Assembly: GCA_047722305.1 (NCBI GenBank)
Contig: JBDNYM010000012.1
Location: forward strand, 1-46,439
Source of the DNA: JAKVJE01 sp047722305
GTDB lineage: Bacteria; Actinomycetota; Actinomycetes; Actinomycetales; Microbacteriaceae
Length of the DNA stretch: 46,439 bases
Direction: 5' to 3'
This document shows, piece by piece, positions 16,529 to 24,905 of the stretch. Within the stretch, counting starts at the first letter, position 1. Every line of letters begins with the position of its first letter. The position numbers and the translations under genes are program-made. The notes below the pieces were generated by a model. It did not search any database, was not told where the DNA came from, and saw nothing but the letters and a program-made list of their open reading frames with translations.

Positions 16529-18718
16529 TCAGTCTAGCGAGCGGCGGTCGGCGGGCGCTGTGGCCGTCGGCCCGTCCTCGCCCGCGGTCAGCCCCTGCTC
16601 GGCCCACGACCGGACCGCGTCGCGGACGGCGGCCGGCGCCGCCACCCGCACCCGTCCCGCCCGGCGGCACACGGCGCGCACCAGCGCCGACACCCCGGTC
16701 ACGATCAGGGTGTGCCGGCCCGGGGCCGGATCGACCTGGTCCTGGTACCAGGAAAGGAAGGCCACGGCCGACTCGTCGACGTCGACGGTCACCGCCAGCG
16801 CGTTCGGCTCGGCGTCGCTCGAGGCGGTGCCGGGCCGAGCGGCGCGGTTGGAACGGGCATGGTTGGAACGGGCGCTGCGCACGTCCCCGGGATGGACGGG
16901 CGCGGCTCCGGCGGTCCGCACGCCGTCCATGCGATCGAGGCGGAAGTTGCGTACCCCGCTGGTGGGCCCGTCCGGCTGATCGTTCCAGGCCACGACGTAC
17001 CAGGTGGCGTCGGCCACCCGTGTGCCGATGGGGGTGACGAGCCGGTCGCTGCGACGCCCCCGGGCGTCGGTGTAGGTGAACCGCACCTGCCGCCCGGACA
17101 CGGCGGCCTCGGTCACCACGGCGAGGTCCGGGTCGGCGGGCGGGGATGCGGCGGTGCCGGGCGCCGTGGAGCCGCCGGATGCGGCGGCGGCCGGAGCCGC
17201 GGACGATCGCGGGGCGCTGGCGTCATCGGCTCCAGCCCGCGCCTGCGGACCGGCGTTCGGCCGGGACCGGGCCAGTGCGGCGAGCTTGGCGGCGGCGCGG
17301 TCGGCCACGGCGGCGTCTCGCGGCGAGAGCACGGCCCGCAGGTAGTGCAGCCCGACGACCAGTTCGGAGAGGTCGCGGCGGTCGAGCCGTCGGCCGCGTT
17401 CGAGGGCAACCGTGTGCGTGAGGAAGATCTGGTCGCGCTGCTCCAAGGCGTCCCAGTCGATGTCGAAGAGGTCGCCGGGCAGGTACGCCCGGGTCTCCCC
17501 CGGCAGTCCTGACACGGCGATGGTGAGGATGCTGCGGTGGACGGCCGCCGGCGTGACCTGGAACTCGGCGGCGGCCTCCGCGACGGTCGCCCCCGGGTGC
17601 CGCAGCGCCCAGGGCACGAGGTCCAGCAGCAGGACGAGCCGGTCGGGCAGCCCGGGGCCGGTGGCGCGGCGGTGCGTGCCGGCCGCGCTGTGGGCCGCAG
17701 CCGCGGCAGGTGCAGCCGGGGCGCCGGTGTGAGCGGCCCGGACGCGCTCCAGCTGACGGCGCACCTCGGCGCGCAGCGTGGGCGGGGAGATCACCATCGC
17801 CTCGGGGCCGGCCGCGGCCAGTTCGGCGGCGAACAGCTGCTCGTCCAGGTAGGGCACCTGCGTGTCGCCCGTCCGGCCGTCGCCGCCCCGGGCCCGCCGG
17901 CGCAGCCGGGTCTCGGTCTCGCTGCCGGGCGCCGTCCGGATGCGCGCGACGTGCTCGTCCCGCAACTGCTGCAGCCGGACGGCGGTCTCCTGCGCCCAAT
18001 CGTGCTCGGGCAGGTCGGGTGCGGCGGGGGCATCCTCGTCGGCGACCCGCTCGACGGACCCGCTGATCCGGTCGAGCAGGAATGTGCGCCGGCTCCCATC
18101 GGCGAGCACCCCGCACACGTTCCAGCGGTCGTCAGCGGGGACGAGCGCGAGCGGCCACACCACCCGTTCGACGGGCGTGTCGTAGCCGGCGGCGGTGTAG
18201 TCGAAGCGCACCCACCCCGGCTCGGAGCAGGCGTCCTGCAGGGCGGCCAGGTGCGGGTCCCGGACCGAGAGCGCCGGCAGGGCCTGCAGCCGGGCCGGGT
18301 CGTCATCGAAGCCGAGCGCGCGCAGTTTCATGAGCGCGCTCCGGCTGGCGGGGCTGGACGCGGCCCGCTGCCAGAGGGCGGCGGCCAGCCCGACGATCGC
18401 GAGCTCCCCGTCGCTCAGAGCGAAGCCGGCGGGCACCTCCAGTTGCTCCCCGTCGATGCGGTAGCGGGTGAGCTGGTTGTCGTCGGGCGCTGCCGGGTCG
18501 TCGAAGGCGCGCAGGGGCAGCCCGGCGTCGCGCAGCAGCCGTTTGTCGCGTTCGAACATCCGCTCCTGCGCGGTGCGGTCTGCAGCGGTGCCTCGGTAGC
18601 CGGGCACGGTGTCGAACACGTCCTGCTTGGCGAGCCCGGTCGGGTTCGACCAGAGCGCCAGGACGAGGTTGAACAGGCGCTCTTCGGCCGCGATCTTCGT
18701 GCGCCGCTCCCCCGACAT
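16529..18718 (-). CDS. pafBC: PafBC-type double WYL-domain transcription regulator
   Basis: A 729-aa fusion of the two tandem proteins PafB and PafC. Each half has an N-terminal winged-helix segment followed by a WYL domain. The first WYL region spans about residues 175-235 (WVRFDYTAAGYDTPVERVVW...RTFLLDRISG) and the second lies near the C-terminal third (VRFTYTDARGRRSDRLVTPI...FRLDRMDG). The halves are joined by Ala/Pro/Gly-rich linkers. Characterised PafBC in mycobacteria activates the LexA-independent DNA damage response. The ATG at 18718 is 25 bases after the FKBP gene. The usual partner pafA is not present in this locus. Confidence 0.9.
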   Translation of the reverse strand: MSGERRTKIAAEERLFNLVLALWSNPTGLAKQDVFDTVPGYRGTAADRTAQERMFERDKRLLRDAGLPLRAFDDPAAPDDNQLTRYRIDGEQLEVPAGFALSDGELAIVGLAAALWQRAASSPASRSALMKLRALGFDDDPARLQALPALSVRDPHLAALQDACSEPGWVRFDYTAAGYDTPVERVVWPLALVPADDRWNVCGVLADGSRRTFLLDRISGSVERVADEDAPAAPDLPEHDWAQETAVRLQQLRDEHVARIRTAPGSETETRLRRRARGGDGRTGDTQVPYLDEQLFAAELAAAGPEAMVISPPTLRAEVRRQLERVRAAHTGAPAAPAAAAAHSAAGTHRRATGPGLPDRLVLLLDLVPWALRHPGATVAEAAAEFQVTPAAVHRSILTIAVSGLPGETRAYLPGDLFDIDWDALEQRDQIFLTHTVALERGRRLDRRDLSELVVGLHYLRAVLSPRDAAVADRAAAKLAALARSRPNAGPQARAGADDASAPRSSAAPAAAASGGSTAPGTAASPPADPDLAVVTEAAVSGRQVRFTYTDARGRRSDRLVTPIGTRVADATWYVVAWNDQPDGPTSGVRNFRLDRMDGVRTAGAAPVHPGDVRSARSNHARSNRAARPGTASSDAEPNALAVTVDVDESAVAFLSWYQDQVDPAPGRHTLIVTGVSALVRAVCRRAGRVRVAAPAAVRDAVRSWAEQGLTAGEDGPTATAPADRRSLD

Positions 18719-18743
18719 CCCCCGACCTCCGCCTCGGCCGGCC

Positions 18744-19706
18744 TCAGAGCGTGTCGAGCAGGTCGAACACGTAGATCATGGATGTGGCCGGCGCGGTCCC
18801 GGTGGCGGACGTGCTGTCCTCGCAGGCGCCCGGCACGTATGGGCCGATCACGACGACCTGCGACCCCAGCGGTGTGCCGACGAACGCGGTCGCCGCCAGT
18901 CGCTTGAGCGCCGCCGAGCCCTTCGTGTCGATGGCCGTGAAGGTCGACTGGTCCCAGGTCGAGTAGACGAGCTGCGGCGACGAGGTCGAGTAGGTGATCG
19001 CGGTGCAGGCGGCGACCAGCTTCTGCCCGGTTTTGATCTTCTTGCCGCTGCCCTCGATGACCGCCTGCGACTTCAGCTGCTTCGGGGCGGCCACGGTCGG
19101 GGTACTGACCCCGGGCTGGCCGGTGGCGGCCCGCACGACGGCCGGGAACCCGCGGTGGGTCTCGATGACGCGTCCCTCGGCGCGCAGCGGCATGGCCTTC
19201 GTGATGTGCACCACGGCGACGACCGGCGCGGTCTCGGTGGAGCTCAGCTGGACCTTCGGCACGGCCATGGCGCTGATCTGGCCGATCCGGCCGCAGGTGA
19301 GCACGGAGTGGAGCGCGACATCCAGCGCGTCCTTCTGCGTCGGCTTGGCCGGGGCGATGATGCCGAAGCTCTGCGCCCCGGTGTCGCCGCCGCTGGAGAT
19401 CTCGTCGCCGGTCTTGGCGTTGAAGAAGCGGATGGTGCCCGAGATGGCGCGCTGCGTGCCGATCCAGTCGCCGTGGCCGGCCCGCACCACCGTCTGCTGG
19501 GCCTTGGACACCGCGAGCGGCTGGGAGAACTTCGCCGCGCTGGTCTTGGCGTCGACTTTCACCGCGGCGGATGCGGCGCCGGCGCGCAGGCAGTTCTCGG
19601 GCTTGGGAGCCGCGTCCGTGGACGCGCAGGCGGTCAGCCCGGCGACGAGGATGAGCGCCGCGGTCGCCGCCAGGGTGCGGGTCAGGGGGAAATGACGGTG
19701 CGTCAC
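18744..19706 (-). CDS. FKBP-like peptidyl-prolyl isomerase lipoprotein
   Basis: The N-terminus has a basic start, a hydrophobic stretch and a lipobox LVAGLTAC, making Cys27 the lipidated residue. The mature part of about 294 aa carries two related beta-rich regions, the second with FKBP-like features (VIEGSGKKIKTGQKLVA ... GTPLGSQVVVIGP). Such lipoproteins occur next to pafBC in many actinobacteria. Isomerase activity is not assured because several FKBP active-site aromatics are not obvious. The GTG at 19706 overlaps the trmI stop (GTGA). It would be exported and anchored to the outer face of the membrane. Confidence 0.78.
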   Translation of the reverse strand: MTHRHFPLTRTLAATAALILVAGLTACASTDAAPKPENCLRAGAASAAVKVDAKTSAAKFSQPLAVSKAQQTVVRAGHGDWIGTQRAISGTIRFFNAKTGDEISSGGDTGAQSFGIIAPAKPTQKDALDVALHSVLTCGRIGQISAMAVPKVQLSSTETAPVVAVVHITKAMPLRAEGRVIETHRGFPAVVRAATGQPGVSTPTVAAPKQLKSQAVIEGSGKKIKTGQKLVAACTAITYSTSSPQLVYSTWDQSTFTAIDTKGSAALKRLAATAFVGTPLGSQVVVIGPYVPGACEDSTSATGTAPATSMIYVFDLLDTL

Positions 19707-20716
19707 GAATGCTCCTCAGATGATGCGGTCGATCCGGCGTCGCCCGGAATGTCGCCCAGTGCCAGCCGGGCGTCTGCGGCGGTCTCGCGGGCGACCCGGC
19801 GCAGTTTGCGCGGCGAGATGCTGCGCTCGCCGAGCGCACCGGGGGTCCAGATCTCCATGTCTTCGGCATTGTACGAGGCGCGCTTCGGCGGGCGCTGTGC
19901 GACCGCGGGCGGGATGGTGCCGTCGGCCAGCCGGCGGGCGGTGACCAGGAACCCGGTGTGGGCGACCATGCGGTGCTCGGGACGCACGGCGAGGCCTTCG
20001 GCGTGCCACTCGCGCACCATCGACTCGCTGCACACCGGGTCGGTGAACCGGCCGCTGTCGCGCAGGGCCTCGGTCACGCGCGACAGCTGCGGCACGGTGG
20101 CGACGTAGGCGACGAACGCCCCGCCCGGGCGCAGCGCGCCGATGGCGGCGGGCAGCGGGTCCCAGGGGCGCAGCATGTCGAGGATGACGGCGTCGGCCGA
20201 CTCGGCGTCCACGATCTCGGGGATGGCGTCGGCGGCGTCGCCGATGGAGACCGTCCAGTTGGCCGGCTGTTCGCGGAAGAACGCGGCGGCGTTCGCCTGT
20301 GCGATGCTGGCGAACTCGGGGCGCAGGTCGAACGAGTACAGGTGCCCGGTGCCAGCCATGGCGCGCAGCAGCCACATGCTCAGCGCTCCCGACCCGACCC
20401 CGGCCTCCACGATCCGCGATCCCGGCCGCACATCGGCGAGGGCGAGGATCTCGGCGGCGTCCTTCGGATAGATGATGGCGGCGCCGCGCGGCATCGACAT
20501 GACCACGTCGCGCAGCTGCGGGCGCAGCGCCAGGAACTCGACGCCCTGCGGCGTGCGCACCACCGAGCCGTCGTCGGCGCCGATGAGGTCGTCGTGGGAG
20601 ATGGCCCCGTGGGTGGTGTGGAAGATCACGCCCGGCTGGAGGGTGATGGTGTGCATCTTCCCCTTGGGGCCGGTGAGTTGCACCTTGTCACCGGCGGTGA
20701 ACGCGCCGCGGCTCAT
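19703..20716 (-). CDS. trmI: tRNA (adenine-58-N1)-methyltransferase
   Basis: TrmI makes m1A58 in the T loop of tRNAs. The 337-aa product has an N-terminal beta domain (VQLTGPKGKMHTITLQPG) and a Rossmann methyltransferase domain with SAM motif EAGVGSGALSMWLL and the catalytic-region motif LDMLRPWDP. The ATG at 20716 overlaps the preceding phosphatase stop (ATGA). A C-terminal tail of about 60 residues beyond the core (RRLADGTIPPAVAQRPPKR onward) is typical of actinobacterial forms. In M. tuberculosis trmI lies just upstream of the proteasomal ATPase gene; here the next gene is the FKBP lipoprotein. Confidence 0.93.
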   Translation of the reverse strand: MSRGAFTAGDKVQLTGPKGKMHTITLQPGVIFHTTHGAISHDDLIGADDGSVVRTPQGVEFLALRPQLRDVVMSMPRGAAIIYPKDAAEILALADVRPGSRIVEAGVGSGALSMWLLRAMAGTGHLYSFDLRPEFASIAQANAAAFFREQPANWTVSIGDAADAIPEIVDAESADAVILDMLRPWDPLPAAIGALRPGGAFVAYVATVPQLSRVTEALRDSGRFTDPVCSESMVREWHAEGLAVRPEHRMVAHTGFLVTARRLADGTIPPAVAQRPPKRASYNAEDMEIWTPGALGERSISPRKLRRVARETAADARLALGDIPGDAGSTASSEEHS

Positions 20717-21411
20717 CGGCGCGCCTCCCCCAGGGGGCGGCTGCCGCTCCAGTCGCGCCAGGCGGCGGTGACGTCGGCGGTGGTGCGCCCGGCCAGCGTC
20801 GGCCAGGTGGGGAAGTCGGCGGTATCGGGCAGCGGCACCATATTGGGGACCGCGATGGTGCAGGCGCCGGCGGCGACGGCCGAGCGCAGACCGGTCACCG
20901 AGTCTTCGATGGCGACGCTGGCGGACGCCGTCACGCCCAGCGCCTGCGCACCCAGCTGGTAGGGCTGCGGGTCGGGCTTGCCGCGCTCGACCTGGTCGCC
21001 GCTGATGACGGCGTCGAATCCGGGAAACGGCAGCGCCTCGACGATCGAGCGCGCGTTCTCGGCGTACGACATGGTGACCAGGGCGTTCGGGATGCCGGCC
21101 TCGTGCAGGTCGCGGAGCAACTCGACGGCCCCGGGGCGCCACGGGACGCCGATCTCGACCACCTGCCGGTGGACCTCGGCGACCAGCCGGTCGATGATCT
21201 CATCCAGGGAGAGGTCGCGAACGCCGGCTGCGCGGAGGATCTCCGCCGACCGCTCCAGGGTGTTGCCGACCAGCTGGCGGCCGTCGGCCTCGGTCCAGAC
21301 GCCGCCGTGGGCGGCGATCATGCGCTGCTCGGCGCTGATCCAGTAGCGTTCCGAATCGACGAGAGTGCCGTCGAGGTCCCAGAGGACGGCGGCGGGGACG
21401 CGGGGAATCAC
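20713..21411 (-). CDS. HAD-superfamily phosphatase (beta-phosphoglucomutase-like)
   Basis: The 232-aa product starts with motif I WDLDGTLVDSE (nucleophile and acid/base Asp), has a helical cap, then motif II (LVTMSYAENA), motif III region (SGDQVERGKPDPQPY) and motif IV IEDSVTGLRSAVAAG. The GTG at 21411 is chosen because it overlaps the mshC stop (GTGA), matching the other junctions in this operon; the frame is open further upstream inside mshC. The substrate cannot be told from sequence. Phosphoglycolate or sugar phosphates are common for this group. Confidence 0.9.
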   Translation of the reverse strand: MIPRVPAAVLWDLDGTLVDSERYWISAEQRMIAAHGGVWTEADGRQLVGNTLERSAEILRAAGVRDLSLDEIIDRLVAEVHRQVVEIGVPWRPGAVELLRDLHEAGIPNALVTMSYAENARSIVEALPFPGFDAVISGDQVERGKPDPQPYQLGAQALGVTASASVAIEDSVTGLRSAVAAGACTIAVPNMVPLPDTADFPTWPTLAGRTTADVTAAWRDWSGSRPLGEARR

Positions 21412-22814
21412 TCGGTCATTGTAGGCGCGGGCCGGCACTCGCCGAGATCGATGCCCAGCAGCGCGTCGGCGGCCCGGGCGACCAGGGGGCCGCTGCCGGG
21501 ACGGGGCGCCCGCGCCCAGCCGTCGAGCACGCGCAGCGCGGCCGGGGTGTCGAGGTCTGCGGCGAGAGCGGTCCGCAGGGCCTGGACGGTCTCGGCCCCG
21601 GCGGTCGTCTCGAAGGGCTGCTCGGCGGCCTCAGACACAGTGCCCTCAGATCCAGCGCCCTCAGACCTCGCGGCCGCGGGGTCGGCTCCCGCGATGTCCC
21701 CGTCGTTCTCGGATGCCGCCGTCGACTCCGCCAGCGCCGCGGCCCAGCGCGCCGCTCGGGCCCGGGCCGCGGCGGCGTCGGCCCCGTGCCACTCCCAGTC
21801 GTCCCGGTACGGCCGGTCCAGCAGGGCCGCGCGCACCGCGGAGGCGGGCAGCCCGGCATCCCGCAGCTGGCCGACGAAGACGAGGTTGCCCAGCGACTTG
21901 CTCATCTTCTCGCCCTGGTAGGCGACCATGCCCACGTGCGAGAAGATGCGCGCCATCGGCGCCCCGGTCAGGACCGCGGTGTGCAGGGCGGAGTACTCGT
22001 GGTGCGGAAACACCAGGTCCGAGCCGCCGCCCTGGACGTCGAAGTCGCAGCCCAGCGCGTCCCCGGCGATCAGCGAGCACTCGATGTGCCAGCCGGGGCG
22101 TCCAGCGGGCAGGCCGGGCGCCGTCCAGCTGGGCTCGCCGGCGCGGGCGGCGCGCCAGAGCAGCGGGTCCAGCGGGTCCCGCTTCCCGGCGCGGTCCGGG
22201 TCGCCGCCGTGCTCGGCGGACGCGGCCAGCATGGCCGGCCGGTCCAGGTGCGAGACCTGTCCGAACCGCCACACTTCGCGCGCATTCAGGGCCACGTCGG
22301 CGGTGGCGGTGTCGAAGTAGACGTCCTGGTCGCCGGGGTGCAGGGCGTCGGGGGTTGGCACGTCGTAGGCCACTCCAGAGGTCTGGAGGGTGCGGACCGC
22401 GGTGGCGATGCGTTCGATCCGGTCGCTGACCGCCTCGAAGTGGTCCGGGGGCAGCAGGCGCAGCCAGGCCATGTCGGCGCGGTAGCGGTCGGTCTCGCGG
22501 GTGGCGAGGTCCTTCCAGTTCTCGTGGTCGCGGGCGGCGCGCTCGAGCAGAGGGTCATCGACGTCGGTGACGTTCTGCGCGGTCTCGACCCGGACGCCGG
22601 CGTCGAGGACGGCCCGCCGCAGGATGTCGTACAGCAGGTAGGTGCGGGCGTGGCCCAGGTGGGCGGCGTCATAGGGCGTGACCCCGCACACGTACAGGCG
22701 GAAGTCGGGGCCGGTGGCGGCGGGGCGGCGGCGGCGCGCGGACTCGTCCCAGATCTCCGGCACCAGGCCGGGGCCCGGCAGGGCGGGAACCGCGGGGGCG
22801 CTCCAGGTGATCAT
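21408..22814 (-). CDS. mshC: Cysteine:glucosaminyl-inositol ligase (mycothiol synthesis)
   Basis: MshC ligates cysteine to GlcN-inositol in mycothiol synthesis and derives from cysteinyl-tRNA synthetase. It shows the zinc/cysteine-binding YVCGVTPYD (C43), a HIGH-type motif HLGHA (52-56), GWHIECS and GEKMSKSLGN (K303). MshC rather than CysS is indicated by its short length (468 aa), lack of the anticodon-binding domain, and N-terminal SAPAVPALPG segment. An acidic Ser/Ala/Glu-rich insert of about 45 residues near 355-400 is longer than usual. The ATG at 22814 is preferred over GTG at 22826. Confidence 0.93.
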   Translation of the reverse strand: MITWSAPAVPALPGPGLVPEIWDESARRRRPAATGPDFRLYVCGVTPYDAAHLGHARTYLLYDILRRAVLDAGVRVETAQNVTDVDDPLLERAARDHENWKDLATRETDRYRADMAWLRLLPPDHFEAVSDRIERIATAVRTLQTSGVAYDVPTPDALHPGDQDVYFDTATADVALNAREVWRFGQVSHLDRPAMLAASAEHGGDPDRAGKRDPLDPLLWRAARAGEPSWTAPGLPAGRPGWHIECSLIAGDALGCDFDVQGGGSDLVFPHHEYSALHTAVLTGAPMARIFSHVGMVAYQGEKMSKSLGNLVFVGQLRDAGLPASAVRAALLDRPYRDDWEWHGADAAAARARAARWAAALAESTAASENDGDIAGADPAAARSEGAGSEGTVSEAAEQPFETTAGAETVQALRTALAADLDTPAALRVLDGWARAPRPGSGPLVARAADALLGIDLGECRPAPTMTE

Positions 22815-22854
22815 GGGCGACTGCACCTCGCTCGGGTCGGCGTCGCCAGGCCGG

Positions 22855-23700
22855 TCACAGTCCGGCGATCGGGTCCAGGATACCGGTGCCCAGGGCGACC
22901 AGGACCAGGATGCCGAGGACGATGCGGTAGTAGACGAACGGGGCGAAGCTGCCCCGCGCGAGGTACCGCATGAGCCGGGAGATCACGAACCAGCCCACCA
23001 GGAAGGCGGCCACGGTGGAGACGGCGGTGGGGATCGGGGCGAGCTCGTGCAGCCCGGCGCCGCTGAGCGACTTCACCAGCTCGTAGGCGCCGCTGATGAG
23101 CACCGCCGGGATGGCCAGCAGGAACGAGAAGCGGGCGGCCGAAGGGCGGTCGTAGCCGAGCAGGCGGCCGCCGGTGATGGTGCCGCCGGAGCGGGACACG
23201 CCCGGCACCAGGGCCAGGCACTGCCACAGGCCGTAGATGAGGCCGTCCTTCCAGGTGATGTGCGCGAAGTCCTTGTCGCGCGGCGCCCAGCGGTCGGCGG
23301 CGCCCAGCAGCAGGCCGAACCCGATCAGCGAGATGGCCACGATGTACAGGTTGCGCAGCTGGCCCTCGATCGCGTTGTTGAAGACCAGGCCCAGCACGCC
23401 GATGGGGATGGTGCCGATGATGATGAGCCATCCGAGCCGCGCCTTGCCGTCATACCAACGGCCGCGGCCGAACACCGATCCGCCCCAGCCCCCGATGATG
23501 CTCACGATGTCTCGCCAGAAGTAGACGATCACGGCCGCCTCGGTGCCGAACTGGATGATCGCGGTGAACGCGGCGCCGGTCATGTAGGCGGGCGCGTGGA
23601 TCAGCTGCGAGGCGATCGCCACGTGGGCACTCGACGAGACGGGCAGGTACTCGGTGAGTCCCTGAACTATGCCCAGGACGAGGGCGGCGATGATGTCCAT
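22855..23700 (-). CDS. uppP: Undecaprenyl-diphosphatase
   Basis: UppP recycles the lipid carrier for cell-wall synthesis by dephosphorylating undecaprenyl diphosphate. The 281-aa integral membrane protein has the two signature regions: GLTEYLPVSSSAHVAI near the N-terminus and LVPGVSRSGGTITGG in the middle. About eight hydrophobic helices can be counted. The ATG at 23700 is the first gene of the nine-gene minus-strand operon, 40 bases before mshC. It is divergent from the DoxX gene, with 75 bases between the two starts for both promoters. Confidence 0.95.
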   Translation of the reverse strand: MDIIAALVLGIVQGLTEYLPVSSSAHVAIASQLIHAPAYMTGAAFTAIIQFGTEAAVIVYFWRDIVSIIGGWGGSVFGRGRWYDGKARLGWLIIIGTIPIGVLGLVFNNAIEGQLRNLYIVAISLIGFGLLLGAADRWAPRDKDFAHITWKDGLIYGLWQCLALVPGVSRSGGTITGGRLLGYDRPSAARFSFLLAIPAVLISGAYELVKSLSGAGLHELAPIPTAVSTVAAFLVGWFVISRLMRYLARGSFAPFVYYRIVLGILVLVALGTGILDPIAGL

Positions 23701-23775
23701 TGCGCGATCATCGTAGCCCCCGGGACGGCCCCTGAGCCGTAGGCTGGACGGACAGCGATGCCAGGAGGACAGATC

Positions 23776-24435
23776 ATGGCCGATCAGAAGACGAAACAGC
23801 AGGCGGTTCGCGAGCGGCGGGATGCCGAACGGGAGGCGCGCACCGCACAGCGGCAGGCGCGCCGGGCGCAGTGGCGGGCGGCGCAGTTCGGCAGCAGCGT
23901 CGGGCTCCTGACGCTGCGGGTCGGACTGGGAGGGTCCCTGCTCGCTCACGGCTTGCAGAACACGTTCGGCACGTTCCACGGGCCGGGGCTGGCCGTGGTG
24001 GCCAAGCAGTTCGGAAAGATGGGCCTGCGCCCGGGGTCCGCGATGGCGGCGCTCGCGGGCGCCGGGATGATCGCCGGCGGCGGGGCCCTGGTGCTCGGCC
24101 TGGCCACGCCGGCGGCTGGGGCGGTCGGGGCCGCATCCATGGCCGTCGCCGGCTGGCAGCACATGAAGAAGGGCTACTTCGCCCTCGACGGCGGGTACGA
24201 GTATCCGCTGCTCATGACCGCGGCCGGCGCGGCGCTCATCCTCACCGGCCCCGGCAAGATCTCCGCCGACGCCGTCACCAAGCAGCGCCTCAACCGCGGC
24301 TGGATGCGGGCGGCGGCACTGGTCGCCGCTCCCCTGGCTGCGGCGGCGGTCATCCTCCGCGAAGAGGCGCAGCTGGAGGGCGACGACCTGGCCGCGCAGG
24401 TGACGGCCGCAGCGGACCCGGCCGCCGCCGAGTGA
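23776..24435 (+). CDS. DoxX-family membrane protein
   Basis: The ATG at 23776 has CAGGAGGAC just upstream (23762-23770); the ATG at 23758 lacks such a site. The 219-aa product begins with a highly charged segment (about residues 3-40, Arg/Gln/Glu rich, likely coiled or cytosolic), then four hydrophobic helices typical of DoxX (LRVGLGGSLLAHGLQNTFG, then AGAGMIAGGGALVLGLATP and two more). DoxX proteins are small membrane proteins linked to thiol or oxidative-stress defence in mycobacteria. Here the divergent neighbour operon includes mycothiol synthesis, which fits but does not prove such a link. Confidence 0.8.
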   Translation: MADQKTKQQAVRERRDAEREARTAQRQARRAQWRAAQFGSSVGLLTLRVGLGGSLLAHGLQNTFGTFHGPGLAVVAKQFGKMGLRPGSAMAALAGAGMIAGGGALVLGLATPAAGAVGAASMAVAGWQHMKKGYFALDGGYEYPLLMTAAGAALILTGPGKISADAVTKQRLNRGWMRAAALVAAPLAAAAVILREEAQLEGDDLAAQVTAAADPAAAE

Positions 24436-24504
24436 CCGCACTGCCGGGAGATGACCGCTGCCCACCCCGGTTGTGCTAAAGTCACCACTTGGCATTCACC
24501 CCCT

Positions 24505-24592
24505 GCCCGGGTGGCGGAATTGGCAGACGCGCTAGCTTGAGGTGCTAGTCCACAACTAAACGTGGGTACGGGTTCAAGTCCCGTCTCGGGCA
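24505..24592 (+). tRNA. tRNA-Leu, anticodon GAG
   Basis: The acceptor stem GCCCGGG (24505-24511) pairs with CTCGGGC (24585-24591) with one G-T pair, and the discriminator is A at 24592. The D arm contains GGCGGAATTGGCAGAC. The anticodon stem CTAGC/GCTAG encloses TTGAGGT, giving anticodon GAG. The long variable arm (TCCAC...GTGGG) is typical of class II leucine tRNA. The T arm is ACGGG-TTCAAGT-CCCGT. CCA is not encoded, as is usual in many actinobacteria. Confidence 0.96.
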
Positions 24593-24905
24593 CGATATCG
24601 TCTCGATCTTCCTGTGACAGCGGATTTCCGCAGCAGAGCTGAGTTTGCGCTTGCGCCGACGCCTCGACTGTGCGGATCGGACGGCTCCGGCGAGAGTCTC
24701 CGCGATCGGAGGCTTCGCTCGGACATCCAGCATCCGGTGTCGGATTCAGGCTGGGAGGCCGATACTCCCCTTCTCCTGGGAGTGGCCTGCGCGCCTCGGG
24801 CGGTGGCGTACAAGCGCTGGGGTCGCCCTTGGCGGAGTGAGAGCATGACGGCGTCCGAGCGGTGTCGGGACCCCGGCCCCTGGCGGACAAAGGAGAGGAT
24901 TACAC
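24593..24905 (+). other. Gene-free stretch between tRNA-Leu and acetoin reductase
   Basis: No convincing gene is seen in these 313 bases. One notable structure is a bulged hairpin at 24756-24788: AGGCC-gat-ACTCCC pairs with GGGAGT-GGCCT. It lies about 120 bases before the next start codon and could be a leader hairpin or a terminator of the tRNA transcript. A strong ribosome site (AAAGGAGAGG) ends about 6 bases before the ATG at 24906. Confidence 0.5.
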
